Part shown: positions 7,336 to 15,212 of the stretch, in pieces
Numbering within the stretch: the stretch's first letter is position 1
How the letters are laid out: every line of letters starts with the position of its first letter
NCBI GenBank assembly: GCA_025757985.1
Contig: CP107210.1
Location: 1,550,001-1,614,000 of the forward strand
Length of the DNA stretch: 64,000 nt
Direction: 5' to 3'
Source of the DNA: Oscillospiraceae bacterium
GTDB lineage: Bacteria > Bacillota > Clostridia > Oscillospirales > Ruminococcaceae
Position numbers and translations under genes: made by a program
The notes under the pieces: model-generated
The model's database searches: none
What the model saw: the letters and a program-made list of their open reading frames with translations, nothing else
Told to the model about the DNA's origin: nothing

Positions 7336-9014
7336 ATTGCCTTGTTCTCAATCACTCGGATAACGTTGTGGTTATTCTCGATGTAATCAATAATTCGCTG
7401 GTACTCGTCGGCAAAATTGAAGTCAACCGTTATTTCCCCGTTCTCATGCACCCAAACCGCTTTTACGAGTTCAACCATAATCCCGCGGTTAAGGCTCTGA
7501 ATGTTTTTGTATTTCAGAAAGGCGGTTAGATACGGGTCGTCGGTTCCGATACCATCAGCCATTACCTGCATTTCCTCTTTCAGATAGGAGATGTTCGCTT
7601 CAAGCTGTTGTATCTGTTCTGCAATCTTGCCTTTCAAGCGGCGGTATTCCTCTTTGGTAATCTCACCGCTTTTCCAATCAAGGTACAAGCTATCGGAAGC
7701 GTCATTGTACTGTTTTAGCTGCTTCTCTGCCTGTTTCAAGGAATGGGATAATCTCTTGCTTTCCCGGTTGATAACAGGCGCGTTGTTAATCCGTTCAATT
7801 TCTTCTGCAAGCCGATCTACAAGGGCAATTTGCATTTGCAACGCTGCCAATACCGCGTTTTCCAACTTGTCTTGCCGGATAGAATGTTTGCTGCAAATCT
7901 TCTTATCGGTGTAGCTGCGGCAAGAGTAGTAGGCAATATCGCGGGCGGTTTTGCGCCGCATGGCCTTTTTGCAATCCGCGCAACGGACAAAGCCGGACAT
8001 GAGATAGACTTCCTGTTTGCCGGGGGCTGTCCTTGTGTCGCGCTTATGTAGGGCTTGCGCTTTCTCGAATGTTTCCCTGTCAATAATCGCTTCGTGTGTG
8101 TTGGGGACGACAAACCATTCTTCTTCGGGGACGTTGATCTGCTTGTGTACTTTGTAGCTTATTACGCGATTACGGCCTTGCACCATTACGCCCGTATAAA
8201 CTTCATTTTGCAATATCCTTACAATCGTGCTGGCAGACCACAAACCATCGTTTTTGTCGGAATTAGGGTTGTTATACTTAAAGCCTTTTTTCTTCTTATA
8301 GGCTTCGGGGTTCGGCTCTCCCATTTGGTTAAGCCGCTTTGCAATCCCCATTTTACTGTACCCCTCATTGACAAACCAATGGTAAATGCTTTTGACAACC
8401 TCCGCTGCTTCTTCATCTACAATCAAGCTGTTTTTGTCGTTTGGGTCTTTCTTGTAGCCGTAAGGGGCAAACGCGCCTATGAACTCGCCGCGCTCCCGTT
8501 TCATCTTGAATGTTTTGCGGATTTCTTCGGAAGTGGTCGCGGCAAACTGCTCGTTGAACATTCCCCTAATAGGTACTTCAAGGCCGCTTGCAGAATGGGG
8601 ATTTGCGTAAGTGTCAATAAATGGTGTGCCTGTGCAAATAAACCTTGCACCGTTAATGGGTATGAACTCCTCTAAAAACTTTTGCTGGTCGGCAAGGTTG
8701 CGGAAACCGCGTGCAAGGGATTTGATAATCATGCAGTTTACTTCTTTTCGGACAATGCAGCCCTCAAGCCGTTTGAAGTTTGGTCGCGCTGTGTCGGTGC
8801 CTGTCAATCCGTCGTCGGCAAACACGTCTACAATCACATAGGTTCCCGGCTCAAAATAGCTGTCTACAAAGTCGCGGAGTATCTTTTCTTGGTTGATAAC
8901 ACTCTCGCTTTCGTCCTCGTTGTCGTCCTCTCTGGATAGTCGAATGTATAGCCCAATTTTCCAAAACGGCTCTGCATAACTGCGTGCCATTTTGTCTTTG
9001 CGTATGCGGGGCAT
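7332..9014 (-). CDS. Large serine recombinase (TndX/TnpX-like), element 1 integrase
   Basis: 560 residues. N-terminal resolvase domain with the nucleophile serine in IGLYIRLSRED and the family segment LARGFRNLADQQKFLEEFIP. Then a recombinase domain (about 170-290), a zinc ribbon beginning CADCKKAMRRKTA with later CRS and KICSKH cysteines, a long coiled coil (about 400-480), and a short C-terminus ending ENKAI. ATG at 9012-9014 has AAGGAGG 5 nt upstream. Architecture and length match TndX of Tn5397-type elements, which integrate and excise without a tyrosine integrase. It lies at the very edge of the element, next to the interrupted host gene, and lacks the rlmD-type tail of the second recombinase. 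Confidence 0.9.
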   Translation of the reverse strand: MPRIRKDKMARSYAEPFWKIGLYIRLSREDDNEDESESVINQEKILRDFVDSYFEPGTYVIVDVFADDGLTGTDTARPNFKRLEGCIVRKEVNCMIIKSLARGFRNLADQQKFLEEFIPINGARFICTGTPFIDTYANPHSASGLEVPIRGMFNEQFAATTSEEIRKTFKMKRERGEFIGAFAPYGYKKDPNDKNSLIVDEEAAEVVKSIYHWFVNEGYSKMGIAKRLNQMGEPNPEAYKKKKGFKYNNPNSDKNDGLWSASTIVRILQNEVYTGVMVQGRNRVISYKVHKQINVPEEEWFVVPNTHEAIIDRETFEKAQALHKRDTRTAPGKQEVYLMSGFVRCADCKKAMRRKTARDIAYYSCRSYTDKKICSKHSIRQDKLENAVLAALQMQIALVDRLAEEIERINNAPVINRESKRLSHSLKQAEKQLKQYNDASDSLYLDWKSGEITKEEYRRLKGKIAEQIQQLEANISYLKEEMQVMADGIGTDDPYLTAFLKYKNIQSLNRGIMVELVKAVWVHENGEITVDFNFADEYQRIIDYIENNHNVIRVIENKAI

Positions 9015-9108
9015 TATACCTCCTTTCCCCCTATAATTACGAGTTAATTATACCATTTTCGCCCCGTAATCACAAGGTCTTACCCATAGAGTTAGGGAAA
9101 GTCGGCGG

Positions 9109-9363
9109 TTATTTCAGACTTAAAAAGTAATCGCACAATGATTGCTTTAGCGTTCTATCCTCTGCGACAAACCGTATTCTTACGGGCGTATCGCCGCAAA
9201 GAAAACAATACGGATTGACGATCTGCTCCAAGTAGCTTTGCATTTTTTTTGCTGCTGGCAAAGAACTGTCAATATGGATATTACGAATATCAACCAAAGT
9301 GCTGCGGTCAACCTGTGTAATATCAACATTTCTCATTTGTTGAAGTTGTAACTTGGTAATCAT
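9109..9363 (-). CDS. DUF6870-like small element protein
   Basis: 84 residues beginning MITKLQLQQMRNVDITQVDR and ending DYFLSLK; soluble, no membrane segment. The start at 9361-9363 has GAGGGAAAG upstream. Similar small proteins accompany serine recombinases at the ends of conjugative elements in Clostridia (family knowledge; name from memory). Function unknown. It contains the pair CFLCG, too little for a zinc finger. It may belong to the recombinase transcription unit. Confidence 0.65.
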   Translation of the reverse strand: MITKLQLQQMRNVDITQVDRSTLVDIRNIHIDSSLPAAKKMQSYLEQIVNPYCFLCGDTPVRIRFVAEDRTLKQSLCDYFLSLK

Positions 9364-9843
9364 CTTCTTTCCCTCCCGGTTAGCGGCATAGTACAGAATA
9401 TGCGCTCCGGCTTGTACGATATGAGAAATAAGGCTGAAACGGGCGGTTGTTAGCTGCAACCTCACGGGAGTTTCACCCCGGCCCATGCTTATGGGTGCGC
9501 CGCGCAATACTTTGAGGGTGTTCAACGCGGGAGTATCATTGTGCCGCCTTGTATGTCGTCGCCCACAAGCTGCTAAACCTGTTTTACGGCGCGGTAGTTG
9601 TCGCTCGACTTTTCCCCGTAGGGGAAAAGCTGTCATGGCGTACCCGCCGACTGGCTCGGTACAGACGGAATGTACCCGTTTGCCTGTTATGCTGCGCACC
9701 AAAGGCCGCTTTCTTTGTCAAAGAACAATAGGCTTTGTCGGCCTGCAAAAGCACATCAACAGCGGATATGCTTTTGCGGAACGACAAATAGCCCATAACG
9801 GGAAGCGTGGAAAGGGGACACGCTCCCCGCATGGGCTAAAAGA
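9364..9843. other. 480-bp element region without a supported gene
   Basis: Open frames exist on both strands, but none has a convincing ribosome binding site or a recognised domain. The clearest structure is a perfect 9-bp hairpin, CTTTTCCCC-gta-GGGGAAAAG, at 9609-9629. Part of the sequence is translatable leftward from 9832 (82 codons), but I regard it as noncoding or a leader. Confidence 0.4.
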
Positions 9844-10086
9844 TTATCCTACATGAAAAGCAAGGGTGCGGGTAATAAGGCGCACTTGCAGCCTGTTACG
9901 CATTTCCTCGTCCACATAGGAATAGGTATTGCCCGCGTCGTCTTTCAGCGTGCGGGTACAAAGTTTCGCTATGTAACCCTCGTAGTGCTTCAAGATCGCG
10001 CACATGGCGGTTGTGTCGCCGTTTGCCGCTGCGGAAATGACAGGGAACGGCAACAGATTTTCAGACTTCCTAACGGTATTCATCAT
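9844..10086 (-). CDS. Helix-turn-helix regulator of conjugative-element type
   Basis: 80 residues, starting MMNTVRKSENLLPFPVISAA. It resembles the short HTH proteins (Tn916 orf8 group) that sit beside a sigma-like gene near the recombinase end of Gram-positive conjugative elements. GAGGGAAAAG precedes the ATGATG pair at 10081-10086. Its start overlaps the end of the sigma-like gene by 17 bp, so the two are translationally coupled. Probable role: regulation of element excision or transfer genes; this is inferred from position. Confidence 0.65.
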   Translation of the reverse strand: MMNTVRKSENLLPFPVISAAANGDTTAMCAILKHYEGYIAKLCTRTLKDDAGNTYSYVDEEMRNRLQVRLITRTLAFHVG

Positions 10087-10507
10087 CTGCTTTTCCCTCC
10101 AAATACTGTTTGATTTTCGCAAGCGCGGATTTCCTGTGCCGGAAAACCGTCGTGCGTACAACATTCAGCAGTTCGCCAATTTCCGCGTCGCTCATATCCA
10201 AGAAGTAGGACAAAAGGATAATGTCGCGTTTCCTTTCGGGCAAAGCGTTAAGGGCTTCGGCAAGCAGTTCATTTTTGACGAGTACATCAAAGCCGGACAC
10301 TTGAAAACGGAAATAATCGCTTTCGTATTCGTCCGTTGTGAAAAGCTGCGCGAGTTCGCTTTCGCTCAAATCCGAAAAAGTAACTTCGCGTGCTGCGCGT
10401 TTCGCAAGAGTGCGGCGGTGGCTTTTCGCTTCGCCGACCAAAGTTTTCTTTGCTAATGCGTCGTACTGATGTTGTATTCTTTCCTTGTCGGAAGAAGATA
10501 GCTCCAT
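10070..10507 (-). CDS. Element-encoded sigma-70-like factor
   Basis: 145 residues. The C-terminal region LPERKRDIILLSYFLDMSDAEIGELL..VRTTVFRHRKSALAKIK is a sigma region 4 helix-turn-helix; region 2 is weak or missing, as is usual for Tn916-type regulators. ATG at 10505-10507 follows GGAAGGAGGTGAACTCT, an ideal Shine-Dalgarno. It overlaps the next gene by 17 bp. A GC-rich hairpin lies upstream at 10642-10670 and could set its expression. It probably controls transcription within element 1. Confidence 0.75.
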   Translation of the reverse strand: MELSSSDKERIQHQYDALAKKTLVGEAKSHRRTLAKRAAREVTFSDLSESELAQLFTTDEYESDYFRFQVSGFDVLVKNELLAEALNALPERKRDIILLSYFLDMSDAEIGELLNVVRTTVFRHRKSALAKIKQYLEGKADDEYR

Positions 10508-10641
10508 AGAGTTCACCTCCTTCCCGCGTGGAGTAGAGGACGGGAGTTAAGGGCTTGTCCTCTCTGCCCCTTTCGCTCCGTACCCGTTCGGGAGATGGCT
10601 CTTGAGTGCGCTTTTCAGAAAAAAGTTGAAAAAAGCAAAAT

Positions 10642-10670
10642 GCGCCCGTCCGCAAGACGCGGACGGGCGC
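10642..10670 (-). terminator. Strong hairpin upstream of the element sigma gene
   Basis: GCGCCCGTCCGC-aaga-CGCGGACGGGCGC. On the minus strand it is followed by ATTTTGCTTTTTTC. It would stop transcription entering the sigma gene from the right or act as an attenuator in its 135-nt leader. The remaining sequence from 10671 to 10810 shows nothing I recognise. Confidence 0.6.
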
Positions 10671-10870
10671 AAAGGAAATGTAAGCAGTAGCTAAATGTAT
10701 TGACAGTTCACATTCATAGCCGGAATATCCCGCTTGCGGAGCATAGCTTTTTTTGACCGCAAAGCATTAGGCGGGTTACAGTAAATAAAAATTGGTGTGG
10801 TATAAAAAAAGTTGACAGTTTATTCTCAAGGATTTCATAATAGAATCATGAGAATAAGGAGGTATTCAAA

Positions 10871-11203
10871 GTGGCACGTAAATATGACCATGAATACAAA
10901 GTACAGGCAGCAAAGCTTGCCAAAGAAATCGGTGGCGCTAAGGCTGCTAAAGAATTAGGAATCCCTGAAGGAACCATCCATACTTGGCTGAAAGCTGTAA
11001 GGGCCGGTAAGTTAGATATCGGGGAAGGTTCCCAGACCCCTGCCAGTGCAATGAGCCTGTCAGAAGAGATTACTATGCTGCGTAAGCGGGTGAAGGAGCA
11101 GGATAAAGAAATTCGCCGTTTGAAGGAAGAAAACGAATTTCTGGAGGAAGCCAGCGCTTTTTTCGCCGCCAGCCGTCGGAAGTCAGCAAAAACCAGAGAA
11201 TGA
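10871..11203 (+). CDS. IS3-family transposase OrfA
   Basis: 110 residues. N-terminal helix-turn-helix (YDHEYKVQAAKLAKEIG through IPEGTIHTWLKAVRAG) followed by a leucine-zipper coiled coil (LRKRVKEQDKEIRRLKEENE). It binds the terminal repeats and multimerises. GTG start at 10871, preceded by AAGGAGG. Its stop overlaps the orfB start (ATGA at 11200-11203). An A5 run at about 11188 could serve as the slip site for the -1 frameshift that makes OrfAB. Confidence 0.85.
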   Translation: MARKYDHEYKVQAAKLAKEIGGAKAAKELGIPEGTIHTWLKAVRAGKLDIGEGSQTPASAMSLSEEITMLRKRVKEQDKEIRRLKEENEFLEEASAFFAASRRKSAKTRE

Positions 11204-12108
11204 TATTTCTGGCTTTGAAAACAGAGGACGGCAGGATTACCGGAAAAATCTCATTTTATTGCCGGATGCTTGGTATCAGCCGGCAAGGTTTCTATAAATA
11301 TCTTGCGAATAAAGACCGTCCTTGGAAGTACCAGGACTTGGCGGATGCCATGAAAGAAATCATCAACGAGGACGAATGTAACGATACTTACGGACGGATC
11401 CGGATGTATCAGGCACTGTTGCTGAAACAGCCGGAGGGAGTCCATATCCCAAGTGAGCGGACTGTATACCGGGTTATGGATCAAATCGGTCTGAGTCATC
11501 GGCCAAGGAGAAAACCGAATGGACTCACAAAGGCAGACCGGGAAGCCATGAAATCGGATGATCTGCTGAAGCGGGATTTCCATTCCGATGTCCCATTAGA
11601 AAAGTGCATTACAGATATCACAGAGATCCCGGCTTCCAATGGAAAACTGTATGTATCTGCGATTTTCGATTGCTTTGATCTTAGCGTCCTCGGTCTGGCA
11701 ATGGAAACAAACATGAAAGCAGATTTGTGTATCCGAACACTGGAAAACGCCCTGACTGCTTATCCCACGCTGGAAGGTGCTGTTATCCACAGTGACCGTG
11801 GGACACAGTATACCAGCGAAGTCTATCGTCAAGCTATCCAGAAATACCATATCCAGCAAAGCATGAACAGTGCGGGAGGGCGCTGCCATGATAATGCACG
11901 CTGCGAGAGTATGTGGGCCAGAATGAAGACAGAGCTCCTTTATGACCGTTATGATACAAAGCAGATGACGGTAGAGGAATTAAAGGTACTCATTTGGAGA
12001 TACTTCCTCAGCTACTGGAATAACCGGAGGATCTGCTCTGCCAATGGAGGGGTTCCTCCCATGGTAAAACGTAGGCAGTATTATGAGACTTTGGAGCTGG
12101 TGGCATAG
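11200..12108 (+). CDS. IS3-family transposase OrfB (DDE catalytic subunit)
   Basis: 302 residues. HTH_21-type N-terminal region, then an rve integrase core with the catalytic triad visible: Asp in CITDITEIP, Asp in VIHSDRGTQYTS, and Glu in CHDNARCESMWARMK (D-D-35-E spacing). No stop codon or frameshift interrupts the domain, so the IS may be active. It is -1 relative to orfA and overlaps it by four bases. Confidence 0.9.
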   Translation: MIFLALKTEDGRITGKISFYCRMLGISRQGFYKYLANKDRPWKYQDLADAMKEIINEDECNDTYGRIRMYQALLLKQPEGVHIPSERTVYRVMDQIGLSHRPRRKPNGLTKADREAMKSDDLLKRDFHSDVPLEKCITDITEIPASNGKLYVSAIFDCFDLSVLGLAMETNMKADLCIRTLENALTAYPTLEGAVIHSDRGTQYTSEVYRQAIQKYHIQQSMNSAGGRCHDNARCESMWARMKTELLYDRYDTKQMTVEELKVLIWRYFLSYWNNRRICSANGGVPPMVKRRQYYETLELVA

Positions 12109-12271
12109 TCAGTGATATCCTTGAGAAAAATGTGTCAACTAATCTTGACAATATCAAATGGACACGGCGATACCTCCCCGATACCGCCGTATCCTTAAAA
12201 AAGGGCGACTTTAATACACTACCCGCAATCCATTCTATAATAGGGAACAGCGGCTTTTGCGCAATATTAAA

Positions 12272-12320
12272 TAAAAAAGCCGATAACACATAGGTTTTTT
12301 GACCTAATGCGTTATCGGCT
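12272..12320 (-). terminator. Terminator of the Cfr/RlmN-like gene
   Basis: AGCCGATAAC (12278-12287) pairs with GTTATCGGCT (12311-12320), with an inner TAGGT/ACCTA stem. On the minus strand six T follow. It is 28 bp after the gene stop. Nothing else is seen between the IS end (12139) and this hairpin. Confidence 0.8.
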
Positions 12321-12347
12321 CTGCGTCTATGCGTCTGGCACTTTTAA

Positions 12348-13331
12348 TCATTTTTTTTTGAATTTATTATATGTGTTAGCTAACTGTCCACAAGCCGCGT
12401 TAATCTCTCTGCCATGAGAAACTCTCATAGTAACTTCAAGTCCTGCTTGCTCTAATTGATGTTTGAATGCAACTATTTCCCGTTTCTGTGGTGCTTTAAT
12501 TCTTGAATTGCTTGTTGGGTTGTATTGTAACACGTTAATCATAACTTTTTTGCCCCGAAACCATTTTGCAAGTTGTCTTACATCTGAGGGCCGGTCATTT
12601 ATACCCGGTAAAAGCAAATACGCAAAGACAATTTTGCGATTATGCCTTTCAGAATAGGATAAGGCTTGCTTAACAACATCTTCAATAGCATATATGCGCA
12701 TGTGAGGAATAATACGATTTCTTGCAGATTGTGTTGCTGCGTGTAAAGATATTGTCAACTGAATTTTAAGATGTTCCTCGCGCAATTTTTTTAATTGATC
12801 GACCGGACCAACTGTTGATATGGTAATGCCGTCGGTTGGAAAGTTGAGCCCATATCTATCTCGGAGAATATGGATTGCTTTTATCAAGTTGTCATAATTG
12901 AATAAAGGCTCTCCCATACCCATAAAAACGATACGGTTTACTTTTCGACGCAACAATATAATCTGTTGTACGATTTCTGACGATGTTAGATTACGAACAA
13001 AGCCATTTCGCCCGGACTCACAAAAAATACAACCAACAGGACAACCGACTTGTGTGCTCACGCAAACAGTTCCACCATCTCGCCGCTTGATAAAAACCGT
13101 TTCAATGTATTTGTTGTCTTTCAGTTCGTAAACATACTTTTCAGTATCACTGCTTTTGCAAATATTTTTTACCAACATTGATAGATTTTTTTTGCGTGGT
13201 AATTGCTTATATAATTCTTCATATAAGGCTTTTGCTTCATTCTCGCCAATAACTTCCGACATTTCTTTGTAAGTAAATCCGTATGGATCATTCCGTACTT
13301 CCGCAGGCGTATATTTAGGTAAACGTTTCAT
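12348..13331 (-). CDS. Cfr/RlmN-family 23S rRNA A2503 methyltransferase (radical SAM)
   Basis: 327 residues. Radical-SAM motif CPVGCIFCESG (C-x3-C-x2-C), MGMGEPLFN, ISTVGPV, the LTISLHAATQ strand, LLLPGINDRPSD, and the C-terminal EINAACGQLAN with the second conserved cysteine that forms the methyl-cysteine/RNA adduct in RlmN and Cfr. RlmN methylates C2 and Cfr methylates C8 of A2503; C8 methylation gives resistance to phenicols, lincosamides, oxazolidinones, pleuromutilins and streptogramin A. The sequence does not decide between the two. Low GC, its own terminator, a divergent XRE regulator and an IS3 copy next door all point to transferred cargo rather than the housekeeping rlmN. Start chosen after AAAGGA. 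Confidence 0.8.
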   Translation of the reverse strand: MKRLPKYTPAEVRNDPYGFTYKEMSEVIGENEAKALYEELYKQLPRKKNLSMLVKNICKSSDTEKYVYELKDNKYIETVFIKRRDGGTVCVSTQVGCPVGCIFCESGRNGFVRNLTSSEIVQQIILLRRKVNRIVFMGMGEPLFNYDNLIKAIHILRDRYGLNFPTDGITISTVGPVDQLKKLREEHLKIQLTISLHAATQSARNRIIPHMRIYAIEDVVKQALSYSERHNRKIVFAYLLLPGINDRPSDVRQLAKWFRGKKVMINVLQYNPTSNSRIKAPQKREIVAFKHQLEQAGLEVTMRVSHGREINAACGQLANTYNKFKKK

Positions 13332-13496
13332 TTTTATATCCTTTCTTCTAAATAATAAAAGTTTGTTTTTCTGTATTTTTGATTACAAGCTCCTTACAAG
13401 CACAATAAAATAGGTACTATCGTACTCAAAAACGCCTTTTATGAGGTTCTTCCTGCAAGGAAATGGGCACGATAAAATATAATTAAGGAGACGATA
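13332..13496. promoter_or_regulatory. Divergent regulatory region between Cfr/RlmN-like gene and XRE regulator
   Basis: 165 bp of AT-rich DNA. GTACTATCGTAC (about 13412-13423) is a 12-bp dyad (GTAC arms), and ACGATAGT at 13491-13498, directly at the start of the XRE gene, is the inverse of its ACTATCGT core, so two half-related operator sites may flank the promoters. TATAAT-like sequence lies at about 13478-13484 before AAGGAG of the XRE gene. Autoregulation by the XRE protein is inference. Confidence 0.4.
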
Positions 13497-13877
13497 GTGC
13501 CTATGGAACTGATAAAAGAGCTGGGACGAAGGATACAAAAAGCGCGTAAGGAAAAAGGATTGACGCAGCAGGAACTCGCAGATCTGAGCCACGTTTCTCT
13601 AAAGCACGTTCAAGGCTGCGAAAGAGGGGTGAAGAATCCTTCTTTTGAGGTTCTGCGCGCTTTTTGCAAAGTCTTGAATTTATCTTTAGATTCCCTGATG
13701 AATCTCGATCTGCCTGAAGATGAGCAAGCCGCCAACGATATGCGGCAGCTTTACCTTTCGTGCCCTCCGGCTGCCAGAAAAGTGCTGTTAAACTCGACCC
13801 GCGCGTTGACTGATGAGCTAAAAGAGATGGTGCAGACGGCTGGGGTTGACCCAGATGAACATTTAGAGAATAAGTAA
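13497..13877 (+). CDS. XRE-family transcriptional regulator
   Basis: 126 residues. N-terminal HTH_3: LGRRIQKARKEKGLTQQELA, then HVSLKHVQGCERGVKNPS and LRAFCKVLNLSLDSLM. The C-terminal half is helical and lacks a recognised sensor domain. GTG at 13497 lies 6 nt after AAGGAG; the ATG two codons later would have 12-nt spacing. Divergent from the Cfr/RlmN-like gene, so it could repress it or control the element. A terminator follows at once. Confidence 0.8.
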   Translation: MPMELIKELGRRIQKARKEKGLTQQELADLSHVSLKHVQGCERGVKNPSFEVLRAFCKVLNLSLDSLMNLDLPEDEQAANDMRQLYLSCPPAARKVLLNSTRALTDELKEMVQTAGVDPDEHLENK

Positions 13878-13915
13878 GCCGGTGGAGGAATAAAAACCCC
13901 CACCGGCTCTCTTTT
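13877..13915 (+). terminator. Terminator of the XRE regulator gene
   Basis: AGCCGGTGG and CCACCGGCT (13877-13885 with 13900-13908) form a perfect 9-bp stem followed by CTCTTTTTG. Confidence 0.85.
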
Positions 13916-13936
13916 TGCCGCTATGAGGCGATCAGG

Positions 13937-14362
13937 TTATTGGGCCGTATCCAGCAACCGCGCCAGCTTCTTCAGTCCGCGCCGGATGCTCTCCCACACG
14001 CGGCGGCGGTCAGCACCCTCGATCCGGGCGATCTCGGCCACCGTCATGCCCAAGTAAAACCGGGCGTAGATACGCCGGGCCTGGATGGCGGTCAGCTGCA
14101 TCAGCGCGGCATACACTTCCTCCCGCAGCAGCTTCTGCTCCAGGACTTCCTCCGGGGTGAGTGGCCGGTTGAGGGCATCGTTTTCAATGCCATCCTCCCG
14201 GTTCAGAGAGTAGTGAGCCTTGTGTCGGAACTTCCGGCGTTCATAGGCGGCATCGTCCTGCTCCTGGCCCCGGATCGCGGCCACGACTTCCTCGGCCACG
14301 TCTACAAAGACATTGGTTTTATACACATCGGGATACAGTTCCCGAAGATTGATCTTCTGCAT
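13937..14362 (-). CDS. Sigma-70 region 4-type regulator of element 1
   Basis: 141 residues starting MQKINLRELYPDVYKTNVFV. The C-terminal part LTAIQARRIYARFYLGMTVAEIARIEGADRRRVWESIRRGLKKL is a sigma region 4 HTH. GGAGGTACATA precedes ATG at 14360-14362. Proteins of this size and N-terminus are common in ICEs of gut Clostridia and probably drive element promoters. Convergent with the XRE gene, separated by its terminator. Confidence 0.75.
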   Translation of the reverse strand: MQKINLRELYPDVYKTNVFVDVAEEVVAAIRGQEQDDAAYERRKFRHKAHYSLNREDGIENDALNRPLTPEEVLEQKLLREEVYAALMQLTAIQARRIYARFYLGMTVAEIARIEGADRRRVWESIRRGLKKLARLLDTAQ

Positions 14363-14829
14363 TATGTACCTCCATTTCGATTCACGGGTTGACGGGTGAA
14401 CCAAAATGAAGGCGGTGAGCGACATCTTTCGGGGAAATTCCCGAAAAAACGACAAACAAAAGCGCCAGCATCCGAAGAACGGCGGCTGGCGCTGCTAAAA
14501 GAGGACTTATGACGCTTATGGACCAGCCACGATAGTGCCTGTTCATAAGCAGACGGGGGCCGATTGACGGTCAGGCTTTTTTTGACAGGTAAATTCCTGC
14601 CGAATTATGTCGAAGCGGTCTTTGCTTCACGGCGGCTCCCTCCTAAAGCCGCCGTGTCAGCGTGTAGTCGTCACTCCTTTGTCGAGGGCATAAGGAACGG
14701 CGGCCTTGATGTTACTCAAAACCGCCGCAGTACCCGGAAAATCCATTTTGGGCGCACAAAGCTGCCTGCCCTGCAACGGTTTTTTTCTTTCCCCGTCTTG
14801 CGGGGCAGGATCGCTTGGATTATTCGGTT
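14363..14829. other. 467-bp intergenic region with several hairpins
   Basis: No gene is supported. AGCGCCAG...CTGGCGCT hairpin at about 14461-14493; perfect 9-bp stem CACGGCGGC/GCCGCCGTG at 14628-14656. ACGATAGTGCCT at about 14530 is an exact 12-bp copy of the sequence at the XRE gene start (13491-13502). Possibly structured leader or recombination scar DNA upstream of the sigma gene. Confidence 0.4.
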
Positions 14830-15201
14830 TTAGTTTTGCTCTTGTTCGGCTACCTCTTTCAGCCGGTCAAAACTCTCATCGCTGATGATGTGTTCAATAC
14901 GACAGGCATCGGCCTCCGCAGTTTTGGGGTCAACGCCTGCGGTGATAAGCTGCTCGGTAAAGAAGCAGTGACGCTCGTAGATTTTTTCGGCTACCTCGCG
15001 GCCCACATCAGTCAGATGGAGAAAGTGATCTTCGTCCATCGTAAGAAAGCCGCCGTCCCGCAAGGTAGCCACTGCATGGCACACGCTGGGCTTTGACACC
15101 TCCATGTGCCGGGCCACATCTACGGAGCGCACCATACCGCGTTTCTTTTGGAGAACAAGGATGGTTTCCAGGTAGTCCTCCCCGGACGCATGAAGTTTCA
15201 T
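14830..15201 (-). CDS. DtxR/MntR-family metal-dependent regulator
   Basis: 123 residues. N-terminal winged helix (GEDYLETILVLQKKRG, VDVARHMEVSKPSVCHAVATL) and a metal-binding dimerisation domain with HCFFTEQL and the CRIEHIIS motif supplying Glu/His ligands; D and E of GEDYLE are the N-terminal ligands in MntR. It is short, lacking the SH3-like third domain, like MntR. Last gene of the transporter operon, 11 bp after the ABC gene, so repressor level follows operon activity. A palindrome at 21540-21557 upstream of the first gene is the likely operator. Iron or manganese preference cannot be read from sequence. Confidence 0.85.
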   Translation of the reverse strand: MKLHASGEDYLETILVLQKKRGMVRSVDVARHMEVSKPSVCHAVATLRDGGFLTMDEDHFLHLTDVGREVAEKIYERHCFFTEQLITAGVDPKTAEADACRIEHIISDESFDRLKEVAEQEQN

Positions 15202-15212
15202 CTGAACCTCCT

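Larger units (their letters stand above)
10811..12139 (+). mobile_element. IS3-family insertion sequence
   Basis: About 1.33 kb with imperfect terminal inverted repeats of 23 bp (10811-10833 and 12117-12139, 20 of 23 matching; both ends begin GTTGACA and contain TCTCAAGGAT). It encodes orfA and orfB in overlapping frames, with orfB in the -1 frame relative to orfA, as expected for production of an OrfAB transposase by frameshifting. Flanking target duplication is not obvious, so the outer limits may be off by a few bases. It sits between the element 1 regulatory genes and the Cfr/RlmN-like gene. Confidence 0.85.

Noticed and set aside
9584..9832. 82-codon minus-strand frame in the element 1 left end
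   Set aside because: No Shine-Dalgarno at its start, biased composition and overlap with a strong hairpin. Kept as noncoding, though similar sequence may recur in other elements.
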